Source: JAKFWI01 sp035549875 (GTDB taxonomy: Bacteria; Pseudomonadota; Alphaproteobacteria; Caulobacterales; Aquidulcibacteraceae). Taken from it: DNA of 64,000 nucleotides. The position numbers were made by a program, and so were the translations under genes. Below the pieces are notes generated by a model. The model was given only the letters and a program-made list of their open reading frames with translations. It had not been told where the DNA came from and did no database searches. Every line of letters starts with the position of its first letter. The first letter of the stretch is position 1. The stretch covers positions 1 to 64,000 of the forward strand of contig DASZPV010000008.1 in the NCBI GenBank assembly GCA_035549875.1, written 5' to 3'. Below, piece after piece: positions 42,028-51,146 of this stretch.

Positions 42028-43163
42028 ATGGCGGCGCCTTCTCCTGGGCGCGGCTGAAGGCCGTGCTGTTCAAGGAATTCGTGCAGATGCGGCGCGACAG
42101 GCTGACCTTCGCCATCATGATCATGGTGCCGGTCATGCAATTGCTGCTGTTCGGCTATGCGATCAATTCGGACGCGCGCCACATGGCCGCCGCGGTTCAT
42201 ATGCGCGAGGACGGACCGCTTACGCGCTCCTTCCTTGCCGGGCTCAAGAACTCGACCTTTTTCGACATCATCGCGGTGACGCAGGACAATCAGACCGGCG
42301 AACGCATGATCCGGTCCGGGGAGGTGAGCTTCCTCATCGAAATTCCCGAGGGGTTTGAGCGGCGCTTCGTGCGCGGTGAGCGGCCGCAAATCCTGATCGC
42401 GGCGGACGCGTCCGATCCCGTCGCATCCGGCGGGGCCGTGGGCGCGGTCGAGGCCATCGCGCAAAGCGCCTTCGCGCGCGATCTGCAGGGGCCGCTGGCG
42501 CGCCTCGCCCCGCGCGCGCCGCCGTACGAGATCGTGATCCAGCGCCGTTACAATCCGGCGGGGATCAGCGCGTTCAACATCGTGCCGGCGCTGCTCGGCG
42601 TCATACTCACCATGACGCTCACCATGGTCACTTCCATCGCGCTCACCCGCGAGGCCGAGCGCGGCACGCTGGAGACGCTGCTGGCGACACCTGTGCGTCC
42701 GGCCGAAGTGATGATCGGCAAGACCGTGCCTTACATTTTCGTCGGCGCGGTGCAGGTGACGGTCGTGGTCATCGCCTCCCGGCTGCTGTTTGCAATTCCG
42801 TTTGAGGGGGCGGTTACAGGTTTTCTGGCCGCGGTCGCGCTGTTCGTGATGACCAATCTTATGCTCGGCTATCTCATTTCCACTGCGGTAAAGACACAGA
42901 TGCAGGCGATGCAGGCGACGTTCTTCGTGTTCCTGCCCTCGATCCTTTTGTCGGGCTTCCTGTTTCCATTTCGCGCCATGCCGGAATGGGCGCAATGGAT
43001 CGGCGAAGCCCTGCCGATTACACATTTCATCCGCATCGTCCGCGCCATCCTGCTCAAGGGCGCCGGCTGGGCCGATATCTGGCCGAACGTCTGGCCGATG
43101 CTGATCATGCTCGCCGTGCTCGCGACGCTGGCGCTGACGCGCTACCGGCGGACGTTGGATTAG
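42024..43163 (+). CDS. ABC-2 type permease (YbhS/YhhJ-like)
   Basis: A 379-residue permease with one N-terminal span (FAIMIMVPVMQLLLFGYAI), a large periplasmic domain of about 140 residues, and five C-terminal spans including LLGVILTMTLTMVTSIALT, YIFVGAVQVTVVVIASRLLF and FFVFLPSILLSGFLFPFRAMP. The last motif, with the following PITHFIRIVRAILLKG, is characteristic of the YadH/YbhS group. The start is GTG at 42024, overlapping the ATPase stop. Only one permease gene is present where YbhS and YbhR occur in E. coli, so the transporter probably works as a homodimer. Confidence 0.9.
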   Translation: MNGGAFSWARLKAVLFKEFVQMRRDRLTFAIMIMVPVMQLLLFGYAINSDARHMAAAVHMREDGPLTRSFLAGLKNSTFFDIIAVTQDNQTGERMIRSGEVSFLIEIPEGFERRFVRGERPQILIAADASDPVASGGAVGAVEAIAQSAFARDLQGPLARLAPRAPPYEIVIQRRYNPAGISAFNIVPALLGVILTMTLTMVTSIALTREAERGTLETLLATPVRPAEVMIGKTVPYIFVGAVQVTVVVIASRLLFAIPFEGAVTGFLAAVALFVMTNLMLGYLISTAVKTQMQAMQATFFVFLPSILLSGFLFPFRAMPEWAQWIGEALPITHFIRIVRAILLKGAGWADIWPNVWPMLIMLAVLATLALTRYRRTLD

Positions 43164-43260
43164 CATAGGCGCACCTATTCGTTCGTGGGCTTTCGCTCCG
43201 CGTTTGAACAATTCGGTCGCCCGCAAGCGGGAGGCGGGGCGCGTGTGGGCGCCGGGCGCT

Positions 43261-43320
43261 CCCTCATCCATCTTGCCGCTGCGCGGCGATCCACCTTGTC
43301 CCGCACGCGGGAGAAGGAAG
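43261..43320. repeat. Intergenic palindromic repeat of the CCCTCATCC...CTCCCGC...GCGGGAG type
   Basis: The stretch starts CCCTCATCCATC and ends in an imperfect hairpin, CCTTGTCCCGC with GCGGGAGAAGG (43294-43317). Sequences of this form are widely dispersed between genes in many proteobacteria. A related CCCGCAAGCGGGA hairpin lies just upstream (about 43220-43232). The whole 43164-43416 gap has no credible gene; its short open frames are parts of these repeats. Confidence 0.55.
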
Positions 43321-43416
43321 CGCCCGCGGCGCTGGCGCGATTCCGGGATCTCGCTGCGCGCGCCCCGGATGACGGATTTACTTGAGCAGACTTAAGCAAA
43401 GGCCCATCTTCAGCCC

Positions 43417-44322
43417 ATGTCCACGATCGAAATCGTCGAAGTCTCGCCCCGCGACGGATTGCAGAACGAAAAGACCGCAGTTTCGACAGAAAACAAAGTC
43501 GCGCTGATCCTGCGCGCCATCGGGGCTGGCGCAAAGCGGATCGAGGCGGCGAGCTTCGTTTCGCCGCGCGCCGTGCCGCAAATGGCCGATGGCGCCGAAG
43601 TGATGGCGCGCCTGCGCGAACGCAACGATCTCGCTGACGTGAAGCTGATCGGCCTAGCGCTCAACGCCCGCGGCGCCGAGCGGGCGCTGGCGGCTGGCGT
43701 CGATGAAATCAATTTCGCCGTCTGCGCTACGGAGTCCTTCAACAAGCGCAACCAGAACGCCGTCGTCGCGGCGACCATGGCCGAATTCTCCAAAGCCGTC
43801 GCCATGACCAAAAGCGCCGGCAAACGCATTTCGCTCACCATCTCCGTCGCGTTCGGCTGCCCGTTCGAGGGCGAGGTCGATCCGGCGCGCGTGCGCGCTC
43901 TGGCCGAGGAGGGCGACGCCTGGGGCGCGTTCGAGATCGGCATCGCCGACACAATCGGCGTCGCCGATCCATACGCGGTGGAGCGTCTGATGGCCGATGT
44001 GCGCGATACGATCGGCGCCATGCCGTTGCGGCTGCATTTCCACAACACGCGCAACACCGGCTACGCCAACGCCTTCGCCGCGTTGCGGGCTGGCGCGGCC
44101 ACTTTGGATGCCTCCATCGGCGGCATTGGCGGCTGCCCGTTCGCGCCCAACGCGACCGGCAACATCGCTACCGACGATCTGGTCTACATGCTGGGCCGCA
44201 TGGGCGTGGAGACCGGCTACGATCTTGCCAGGCTGATCGACACCGCCGCCTGGCTCAAGCATACGTGCGGCCTCAACCCGCCGAGCCTGCTGCCGAAAGC
44301 CGGCGCGTTTCCCGCGCGTTAG
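43417..44322 (+). CDS. Hydroxymethylglutaryl-CoA lyase-like enzyme
   Basis: A 301-residue HMGL-like TIM-barrel lyase, which cleaves 3-hydroxy-3-methylglutaryl-CoA or a related 3-hydroxyacyl-CoA into acetyl-CoA and a keto acid. The family signature is complete: VEVSPRDGLQNE at the N-terminus, ASFVSPRAVPQMAD, the metal ligands in LRLHFHNTRNTGYAN, and the catalytic cysteine loop GIGGCPFAPNATGNIATDDL. The length matches MvaB. No leucine-degradation genes accompany it here, so the true substrate could differ. It ends in a four-base overlap with the convergent MAPEG gene. Confidence 0.87.
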   Translation: MSTIEIVEVSPRDGLQNEKTAVSTENKVALILRAIGAGAKRIEAASFVSPRAVPQMADGAEVMARLRERNDLADVKLIGLALNARGAERALAAGVDEINFAVCATESFNKRNQNAVVAATMAEFSKAVAMTKSAGKRISLTISVAFGCPFEGEVDPARVRALAEEGDAWGAFEIGIADTIGVADPYAVERLMADVRDTIGAMPLRLHFHNTRNTGYANAFAALRAGAATLDASIGGIGGCPFAPNATGNIATDDLVYMLGRMGVETGYDLARLIDTAAWLKHTCGLNPPSLLPKAGAFPAR

Positions 44323-44750
44323 GCCAGAATCGTCATCAGCGTGCGCACGAGCAGCGCGAGCAGCGCCAACGAGGCAAGGCAAAACACGTAGAACCGCACG
44401 ATGATGATATTCGCCGTCGCCTGGATCAGCGAATGCACGACGCGGATCGCGACGTAAGCCCAGGCGATGCCGATGCTGATGGAATCGTTCGCGCCGGCGA
44501 TCTGCGCCGCCAGCGCCACGGCGTAGAACACCGTCGGCTGTTCGTGCAGGTGATTGTAATTGTCCGCCACGCGCGCCACTTCCGGCGGCAGGCTCGGCTT
44601 GGCGTTGGTGCGGCTCATCTCCTTGAGATTGGCCCGCGCCTTGCGCATGGCGGGGATGCGCGTCGCGTAAAGCCACGCCCACATCACGAACGTCCACGCG
44701 GCGAGCGCCAGCACCGGCAGGATGAGGCCGTGTTGATACATCTGCGTCAT
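44319..44750 (-). CDS. MAPEG-family membrane protein
   Basis: A 143-residue integral membrane protein with four hydrophobic spans and the MAPEG pattern (N-terminal YQHGLILPVLALAAWTFVMW, central NYNHLHEQPTVFYAVALAAQI, then IAWAYVAIRVVHSLIQ). MAPEG proteins include microsomal glutathione transferases and related proteins, but most bacterial members are uncharacterised. The NHxEQP-like motif in the second span supports the family. It is transcribed alone. Confidence 0.87.
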   Translation of the reverse strand: MTQMYQHGLILPVLALAAWTFVMWAWLYATRIPAMRKARANLKEMSRTNAKPSLPPEVARVADNYNHLHEQPTVFYAVALAAQIAGANDSISIGIAWAYVAIRVVHSLIQATANIIIVRFYVFCLASLALLALLVRTLMTILA

Positions 44751-44826
44751 GGGTAGTTCCTCCTGGGGTGGGTTTAGCCTCTGGTGTCGCGTCCTTGTCC
44801 AGCGCGCCCCGAGGGACAGCGCCGTT

Positions 44827-46155
44827 TCAGTCGATCGTCTTGAGCACTGCGCGGAGTGTATCGACGATCTGATCGATCTGCGTTTTGTCGATGATGAGCG
44901 GTGGCGAGAGCGCCAGGATGTCGCCGGTCACGCGGATCAGAACGCCTTTGTCAAAACTTGTCTTGAACGCTGCCATGGCCCGCGCCGTGGCGGCGCCCGG
45001 CCGTGGATCGAGTTCGATGCCGCCAATCAGGCCGAGATTGCGTATGTCGATGACATGGCGCGCGTCGCGCAATGAATGAATCGCATCTTGCCAGTATGGC
45101 GCAAGATCCGCGGCGCGTTGAAACAAGCCTTCTTCCTCGAACACTTGCAGCGTCGCCAAGCCCGCGGCGCACGCCAGCGGGTGGGCCGTCGTGGTGTAGC
45201 CGTGAAAGAACTCGATGGGCGTGTCGGCATTGGCCAGCATGGTTTCGTAGATTTCGCGCCGGGCGGCGACTGCGCCCATCGGCACGGCTGCGTTGGTGAT
45301 CGCCTTGGCCATCGTCATGATGTCCGGCTGGACGCCGAAATAGTGCGCGGCAAACGGTGCGCCGAGGCGGCCGAAGCCGGTGATCACCTCATCGAAGATC
45401 AGCAGGATGTCGTGCTTGTCGCACAGCGCCCTGAGTCTTTGCAGATAACCCTTGGGGGGCACAAGCACGCCAGTGGACCCGGCGACCGGCTCGACGATCA
45501 CCGCGGCGATGGTCGAAGCATCGTGCAGCGCTACGATGCGGTCCAGCGCGTCGGCCAGTTCCGCGCCGTGTTCGGGCTGGCCTTTGGAGAACGAATTGCG
45601 CGCGATGTCATGTGTGTGCGGCAGGTGATCGACGCCGCCGACCATGGGGCCAAAGCCCATGCGGTTTCGCGGCATGCCGCCGACGGAGATGCCGCCGAAA
45701 TTGACGCCATGATAAGCGCGCTCGCGCCCGATCAGGCGGTATTTGCCCGGTTTGCCGCGCGCGCATTGATAGGCCAGCGCGAGTTTTAGGGCGCTATCGA
45801 CCGATTCCGAACCGGAATTGGTGAAGAACACGCGGTCCATCCCCGCCGGCAGGATGGAGACGAGCCGGTTGGCAAATTCGAAGGCAGCCGGATGGGCGAG
45901 GTTGAAGGCCGGCGCAAAATCGACTTCGGCTGCCGTGCGCTGGATCGCTTCCAAGATGCGCGGGCGGCAGTGGCCGGCGGCAACGCACCAGAGGCCGGCG
46001 GTTGCGTCGAGGATTTTGCGTCCGTCCGGCGTGAAATAGTACATCCCTTCGGCGCGAGACAGCAGCCGCGGATCGGCCTTGAAGGCGCGGTTGGAGGTGA
46101 AGGGGATCCAGAAGGCATCCATGGAATTGGCTTGGGGCGCGGCGGTGTCTGGCAT
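44827..46155 (-). CDS. Class III aminotransferase (beta-alanine/omega-amino acid:pyruvate type)
   Basis: A 442-residue PLP-dependent transaminase. Features are DATAGLWCVAAGHCRPRIL, the PLP phosphate site FTNSGSESVDSALKLA, RERAYHGVNFGGISVGG, DEVITGFGRLG and the Schiff-base lysine in MTMAKAITNAAVPMGAV. The N-terminal WIPFTSNRAFKADPRLL is typical of beta-alanine:pyruvate aminotransferases. I place the start at the ATG at 46155 (MPDTAAPQ); an upstream ATG at 46242 would share its CATG with the start of the divergent dehydrogenase gene and leave no promoter. It borders the polyamine island and could transaminate beta-alanine or other omega-amines. Confidence 0.87.
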   Translation of the reverse strand: MPDTAAPQANSMDAFWIPFTSNRAFKADPRLLSRAEGMYYFTPDGRKILDATAGLWCVAAGHCRPRILEAIQRTAAEVDFAPAFNLAHPAAFEFANRLVSILPAGMDRVFFTNSGSESVDSALKLALAYQCARGKPGKYRLIGRERAYHGVNFGGISVGGMPRNRMGFGPMVGGVDHLPHTHDIARNSFSKGQPEHGAELADALDRIVALHDASTIAAVIVEPVAGSTGVLVPPKGYLQRLRALCDKHDILLIFDEVITGFGRLGAPFAAHYFGVQPDIMTMAKAITNAAVPMGAVAARREIYETMLANADTPIEFFHGYTTTAHPLACAAGLATLQVFEEEGLFQRAADLAPYWQDAIHSLRDARHVIDIRNLGLIGGIELDPRPGAATARAMAAFKTSFDKGVLIRVTGDILALSPPLIIDKTQIDQIVDTLRAVLKTID

Positions 46156-46240
46156 GGGGCTATTTGAACCGGGAGGAGGCGTCCCGGCAATCGGGAACGT
46201 AAAGAGTAGATTTTCGCGCGGCCGCAAACGATGATGCGCC

Positions 46241-47725
46241 ATGACCCTTCAGCAAAATCTCGATCGCGCCGCGTCGCTGGAGTTTCAAGGCAAGGCGGTG
46301 ATCGGCGGCAAGCTGGTCGCTTCGCTTTCGGGCGCCACATTCGACAATCTATCGCCGCGCGATGGCAAAAAGCTCAACGACGTAGCGTCATGCGCTGCGG
46401 AGGATGTCGAAGCGGCGGTTCGGGCCGCGCGCGAAGCGTTCGAGGACGGCCGCTGGAGGCTGCAAGGCCCGCGGCCGATGAAAAAGACGCTGTTCCGGCT
46501 GGCTGAGCTGATGGAGCGTGACAGAGAAGAATTAGCGCTGCTTGAATCGCTGGACATGGGCAAACCCATTCGCGACGCGCGGGCCTTCGACATCGGCGCC
46601 GCGATTGGCACTGTGCGTTGGTACGCCGAGGCGCTGGACAAGATATATGGCGAGGTGGCCGTCACCCCGCGTGACCGCCTGTCCTACGTCGTGCGCGAGC
46701 CGTTGGGGGTCGTGGGCGCCATCGTGCCATGGAATTTTCCGCTCCACATGGCGTGCTGGAAGGTCGCCCCGGCGCTGGCGATGGGCAATTCAGTGGTGCT
46801 CAAACCCGCCGAGCAAAGCCCGCTGACGGCTCTGAAATTAGGCGCACTGGCGCTGGAAGCGGGGCTTCCCGATGGCATCCTCAACGTTGTGCCTGGCTTT
46901 GGCCATACCGCCGGCCAGGCGCTCGCCCGGCATATGGACGTAGACCTGATCGCCTTCACGGGTTCGGGAGAGGTTGGCCGCAAGCTGATGGCTTATGCCG
47001 GCGAAAGCAATCTGAAGCGTGTGGCGCTGGAGCTTGGCGGAAAATCTCCGCAAATCGTGTTTGCCGATGCGGCCGATCTGGATGCAGCGGCGGAAGCCGC
47101 GGCGTGGGGAATCTTCTTCAACCAGGGCGAGGTCTGCAACGCCGCGTCGCGGCTTCTGGTCGAGGAGGCCATCAAGGACGCATTCCTGGAGAAGGTTCTG
47201 ATCGCGGCGCGGAAATATGCGCCGGGCGATCCGCTTGATCCGGCAAGCGCCGCCGGCGCGATCGTCAGCAACGCGCAGATGCGCCGCGTTCTGGGCTATA
47301 TCGACACCGCCAAGAAGGAGGGGGCGGATCTGGTTCTCGGCGGCGCTCAGGTGCGCGCCGAGAGCGGCGGATATTATATTGAGCCTACCGTGTTCGATCA
47401 TGTCGCCAGCACGTCTACGCTGGCGCGCGAGGAGGTGTTTGGACCGGTTCTCGGCGTGATCTCGTTCGATACCGAAGAAGAGGCCGTTCGCCTGGCCAAT
47501 GATACGGTCTACGGATTGGCGTCCGGTCTGTGGACGCGCGATATTTCGCGCGCGCACCGGGTGTCGCGGCAATTGCGAACAGGTATGGTTTGGATCAATG
47601 GCTGGGACGCTTGCGATATCACCATGCCGTTCGGCGGCGCCAAGCAATCGGGCTTCGGGCGAGACCGGTCCCTGCATGCGCTCGACAAATATACTGAGCT
47701 TAAATCCATTTCGGTGACCTATTGA
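46241..47725 (+). CDS. puuC: PuuC-like aldehyde dehydrogenase
   Basis: A 494-residue NAD(P)-dependent aldehyde dehydrogenase. The catalytic cysteine lies in FNQGEVCNAASRLLVE and the glutamate in VALELGGKSPQIVF; nucleotide binding is in IAFTGSGEVGRKL. It is closest in pattern to gamma-glutamyl-gamma-aminobutyraldehyde dehydrogenase (PuuC), which oxidises the aldehyde made from gamma-glutamylputrescine. The stop overlaps the start of a PuuA-like ligase gene (TGATG). It heads the operon that continues through the polyamine transporter. Confidence 0.88.
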   Translation: MTLQQNLDRAASLEFQGKAVIGGKLVASLSGATFDNLSPRDGKKLNDVASCAAEDVEAAVRAAREAFEDGRWRLQGPRPMKKTLFRLAELMERDREELALLESLDMGKPIRDARAFDIGAAIGTVRWYAEALDKIYGEVAVTPRDRLSYVVREPLGVVGAIVPWNFPLHMACWKVAPALAMGNSVVLKPAEQSPLTALKLGALALEAGLPDGILNVVPGFGHTAGQALARHMDVDLIAFTGSGEVGRKLMAYAGESNLKRVALELGGKSPQIVFADAADLDAAAEAAAWGIFFNQGEVCNAASRLLVEEAIKDAFLEKVLIAARKYAPGDPLDPASAAGAIVSNAQMRRVLGYIDTAKKEGADLVLGGAQVRAESGGYYIEPTVFDHVASTSTLAREEVFGPVLGVISFDTEEEAVRLANDTVYGLASGLWTRDISRAHRVSRQLRTGMVWINGWDACDITMPFGGAKQSGFGRDRSLHALDKYTELKSISVTY

Positions 47726-49110
47726 TGAGCGCACCTGGCATTGCCGCCCCGGAAGAAGCCAAGGCGTTCCTCGACGCCCACCCCGAAATCCAGTTTCTCG
47801 AGATCGTCTACACCGGTCTGTCCGGCGTACCGCGAGGCAAACGCCTGCGCCGTCATGAGGTCATGGCGGTCTACGAGCAGGGGCGGCTTCTGCCCGGCTC
47901 AATGCTGGTGACGGATATTACCGGCCAGGATTGCGAAGACACCGGGTTCATTTGGGCCGAAGGCGACGCCGACCGTGTGGGCCGGCCTGTGCCGGGGCGC
48001 TTGACGCCGGCGCCGTGGCTCGGCCCGGACGTCGCTCAAGTGCCGGTGTCCATCTATGAGCTTGACGGAACGCCGGTCGATCTCGATCCCCGGCATGTCC
48101 TCCAGCGCGTGATTGATCGCTTCGCCGCGGACGGGCTGACCCCCGTGGTCGCGTGCGAGCTTGAGTTTTATCTGGTGGACGCTCAGCGGACGCCGCGTGG
48201 CGGATTGCAGTTGGCGCCCTCGCCAGTCACGGGCGTGCGGCCGACGCAACACGATCAGTACAGCCTGCGCGAAATGCAGGAATTGGCTGCCTTTCTGCGG
48301 GATCTATGGGCGTCTTGCGATACGCTCGGCGTGCCGCTTGAGGGTGCGATCGGCGAGTACGGTCCTGGCCAGCTCGAACTCACGCTCAAACATCATGCCG
48401 ACGCGCTGCGCGCCGCCGACGACGCCGTGATGTACAAGCGCGCCGCCAAAGGCGTCGCGTTGAATCACGCCAGTGAGGCCACGTTCATGGCCAAGCCTTT
48501 CATCGACCGGGCCGGCAGCGGCATGCACATGCATGTCAGCGTCAATGATGCAAAAGGCGCGAACATTTTCGCGTCGGAGGCGGCGGAGGGCGCTATTCCG
48601 CTGCGGCATGCCATTGGCGGAATGAAGGCGCTGCTCGGAGATTCGATGGCGATCTTCGCGCCGAACGCCAATTCCTATCGCCGTTTCCGCACCAATTCAT
48701 ACGCGCCGGTGGCGCCGACCTGGGGGGTCAACAACCGCACCGTGGCGTTCCGTGTGCCGGCGGGCCCGCCCAGCGGGCGCCACATAGAGCACCGTGTCGC
48801 AGGCGCGGATTCCACGCCCTATCTGGCGCTCGCTGCGCTTCTGGCGGGCGTTCACCACGGTCTGACCGGCAAGCTCGATCCCGGCCCGATAACCCAGGGC
48901 GATGGCTACGCCAGCGCCGAGGCGACCGGCGAGAAGCTGCCGACCAATTGGTTCGCTTCGGTTGACCGGTTCGCGCAATCGGAAATCCTTCAGGATTATC
49001 TCGGCGCGCGTTTCGTGCGCACCTATGCCACTGTGAAGCGCACGGAACAGGAGCGCTTCTTCAATGTGATCACGGAAGTCGACTATGACTGGTATTTGCG
49101 TTCCAGTTGA
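47725..49110 (+). CDS. puuA: Glutamine synthetase-like gamma-glutamylpolyamine ligase (copy 1)
   Basis: A 461-residue protein of the glutamine synthetase fold, PuuA type, expected to attach glutamate to putrescine or another amine using ATP. Conserved parts are ACELEFYLVD (metal glutamates), GAIGEYGPGQLELTL, HASEATFMAKPFIDRAGSGMHMHVS (the HMHxS ATP/Glu site), FAPNANSYRRFRTNSYAP and the arginine-rich RHIEHRVAGADSTPYLALAAL. The true start is the ATG at 47725; a TTG three bases upstream is also in frame. A second, diverged homologue lies at 55508, so the two may have different amine substrates. Confidence 0.87.
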   Translation: MSAPGIAAPEEAKAFLDAHPEIQFLEIVYTGLSGVPRGKRLRRHEVMAVYEQGRLLPGSMLVTDITGQDCEDTGFIWAEGDADRVGRPVPGRLTPAPWLGPDVAQVPVSIYELDGTPVDLDPRHVLQRVIDRFAADGLTPVVACELEFYLVDAQRTPRGGLQLAPSPVTGVRPTQHDQYSLREMQELAAFLRDLWASCDTLGVPLEGAIGEYGPGQLELTLKHHADALRAADDAVMYKRAAKGVALNHASEATFMAKPFIDRAGSGMHMHVSVNDAKGANIFASEAAEGAIPLRHAIGGMKALLGDSMAIFAPNANSYRRFRTNSYAPVAPTWGVNNRTVAFRVPAGPPSGRHIEHRVAGADSTPYLALAALLAGVHHGLTGKLDPGPITQGDGYASAEATGEKLPTNWFASVDRFAQSEILQDYLGARFVRTYATVKRTEQERFFNVITEVDYDWYLRSS

Positions 49111-49144
49111 CGAGGACTAGGGTAGATCGACGGAGGAAAACCGC

Positions 49145-50245
49145 ATGGCGAGCGATAATCTCAAAATTGGCGGCGCGTCGCGCCGATCCATCCTGCAGCA
49201 ATTCGGGGCCGCCGCCATAGGCATGAGCTTCGCCGGCGGCGCGGCCGGATGCGGCAAGCCAGCGGCCGCCCAACGCGTCGTGAACTTCTACAACTGGGAC
49301 ACCTATATCGGCCCCACCACGCTCGACGATTTCAAGGCCGCTGTCGGCCCATCAGTCAAAATGGACCTGTTCGCCACGAACGATGAGCTCTTCGCCAAGC
49401 TGCGCGCGGGCAACCCAGGCTACGACGTCGTGGTGCCGTCGAACGAGTTCGTCACGCGTATGACCCAGGCGCAGATGCTCATGCCGCTCGATCACGCCAA
49501 GATTCCGAATATCAAAAACCTGCTGCCCAACTTTCAGGACGCGGCCTTCGATCCGGGCCGTAAATACTCGATGCCCTACACTTGGCTTGTTCTGGGAATC
49601 GGCTATCGCAAATCCAAGATGGGCGATGTCGGCGTTCCGGATTCCTGGAAATGGGTGTTTGACTCAAATCGTTTCGCAGGAAAAATCGCGTTGCTTTCTG
49701 AATCCGCCGATTTGATCAGGCTGTGCGCCAAGTACAAGGGCCACTCGGTCAACGGCATTCCTGACGCGATGGTCGCCGACATTGAGAGAATGCTGATCAA
49801 GCAAAAGCCATTCGTGAAGGTGTTCCACGAGGATAACGGGCAGGATTTGCTGGTGGCAAGGGACGTCGATGTCGTGATCGAATACAACGGCGATATCGCG
49901 CAGAAAATGCGTGAGGACGACGATATTTCGTTCGTCGTGCCCAAGGAGGGCAGCCTGCTCAACTCCGACACGCTGTGCATTCCGGTCGGCGCGCCACACG
50001 TTGAAGATGCCCACGCCTTCATCAATTATCTGCTCGACGGCGAGGTCGGGTCCAAGATCACCACGGAAATCCTCTATCCGACGCCTAACGCCGCCGCGCG
50101 CGATCTGATGCCTGACTCATACAAGAACAATCCGGTAATTTATCCGCCGGCGGCCGTATTGGCGAAGTGCGAGTACGGCGCGTTTGAAGGCGCGGAAAGG
50201 GCAAGCAAGTATGAGGAAGTAATCACGCGCGTGCGCGCCGCCTAG
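49145..50245 (+). CDS. potF: Putrescine/spermidine-type periplasmic binding protein
   Basis: A 366-residue periplasmic binding protein of the PotD/PotF family. The N-terminus has twin arginines (GASRRSILQQFGAAAIGMSF) and then GGAAGCGK, which could be a lipoprotein site. The mature domain begins RVVNFYNWDTYIGPTTLDDF, the family hallmark, followed by VVPSNEFVTRMTQAQMLMPLD and EDNGQDLLVARDVDVVIEYNGD. It would bind putrescine, spermidine or a related polyamine and deliver it to the permeases encoded next. A good AGGA-type ribosome site precedes the ATG. The exact amine is not readable by eye. Confidence 0.9.
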   Translation: MASDNLKIGGASRRSILQQFGAAAIGMSFAGGAAGCGKPAAAQRVVNFYNWDTYIGPTTLDDFKAAVGPSVKMDLFATNDELFAKLRAGNPGYDVVVPSNEFVTRMTQAQMLMPLDHAKIPNIKNLLPNFQDAAFDPGRKYSMPYTWLVLGIGYRKSKMGDVGVPDSWKWVFDSNRFAGKIALLSESADLIRLCAKYKGHSVNGIPDAMVADIERMLIKQKPFVKVFHEDNGQDLLVARDVDVVIEYNGDIAQKMREDDDISFVVPKEGSLLNSDTLCIPVGAPHVEDAHAFINYLLDGEVGSKITTEILYPTPNAAARDLMPDSYKNNPVIYPPAAVLAKCEYGAFEGAERASKYEEVITRVRAA

Positions 50246-50261
50246 GCGCGCGGGGGAGGCG

Positions 50262-51146
50262 ATGGAGCAGAGCTGGAAACAAGCGAAAGCCGCGTTCGCC
50301 ATCGTCGTGGCGCCGCCAACGCTTTGGCTGCTGCTCTTTTTTCTTGTCCCGATGGCGGTGATCTGGGGCTACAGCTTCGGTGAAAACGTAGGCCTGACCG
50401 AAATCGACCTGACCGGCTCGTTCAAGAACTACGCCCGCGCGATCGAGCCGCTTTATCTCGGCATTTTCTGGAAATCGATTGTCACCGCCGCGATCACTAC
50501 ATTGCTATGTCTGATCGTCGGCTTTCCGGTTGCGATGGCGATCGCGTTCGCCAGTCCGCGCACGAAAGCCTGGCTGCTGCTGCTCATCATGCTGCCGTTC
50601 TGGACCAACCTGCTGATCCGCACGTACGCGTTGATGGCGGTGCTGCGCACCGAGGGCTACATCAATTCCACGTATCATTTTTTCTGGAATTTGATCGGCC
50701 TCGCGCCTGGCGGTTTCGAGCCGCTGGAGCTTTTGAACAATAATTTCGCGGTGATCTTCGGGCTGGTTTACGTGCATCTGCCTTTCATGGTGCTGCCGCT
50801 CTATTCGGCGCTCGACCGCATGGATCGCTCGCTGATGGAAGCCAGCCTCGACCTGGGCGCCGGGCATCTACGGACGATTTTCGCCATCGTCGTGCCGCTG
50901 GCGGCGCCGGGGATCGCGTCCGGCGTCCTGATCACGTTCATTCCGGCGCTTGGCGCGTATCTCACGCCCGATCTGCTGGGCGGGCCTGACAGTCAGATGA
51001 TCGCCAATGTTATCGAGCGCCAATTCAAGCGCGCAAACGATTGGCCCTTCGGCGCCGCCCTGTCGTTTTTGCTGATGTATCTTACCTTCTTCGCCATTGC
51101 CGCGCAGGGCTGGGTGTCGCGCCGCGCCGAGAAAGTCGGGCGATGA
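50262..51146 (+). CDS. potH: Polyamine ABC transporter permease (PotB/PotH-like)
   Basis: A 294-residue inner-membrane permease with about six spans, starting VVAPPTLWLLLFFLVPMAVI. The ATPase-contact EAA loop is MEASLDLGAGHLRTIFAIVVPLAAPGI, and ALGAYLTPDLLGGPDSQMIANVI is a conserved polyamine-permease stretch. It forms the channel with the next gene, which it overlaps by four bases. The start at 50262 has GGGGGAGG upstream. Confidence 0.92.
   Translation: MEQSWKQAKAAFAIVVAPPTLWLLLFFLVPMAVIWGYSFGENVGLTEIDLTGSFKNYARAIEPLYLGIFWKSIVTAAITTLLCLIVGFPVAMAIAFASPRTKAWLLLLIMLPFWTNLLIRTYALMAVLRTEGYINSTYHFFWNLIGLAPGGFEPLELLNNNFAVIFGLVYVHLPFMVLPLYSALDRMDRSLMEASLDLGAGHLRTIFAIVVPLAAPGIASGVLITFIPALGAYLTPDLLGGPDSQMIANVIERQFKRANDWPFGAALSFLLMYLTFFAIAAQGWVSRRAEKVGR

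Noticed and set aside
42003..43271. 422-residue minus-strand open frame opposite the ABC permease
   Set aside because: His/Arg/Asp-rich shadow of a hydrophobic permease; no family features.
46155..46242. Longer N-terminus for the class III aminotransferase starting at 46242
   Set aside because: The ATG would share CATG with the divergent dehydrogenase start, leaving no promoter space; family members start near the MPDTAAP or MDAFW position.
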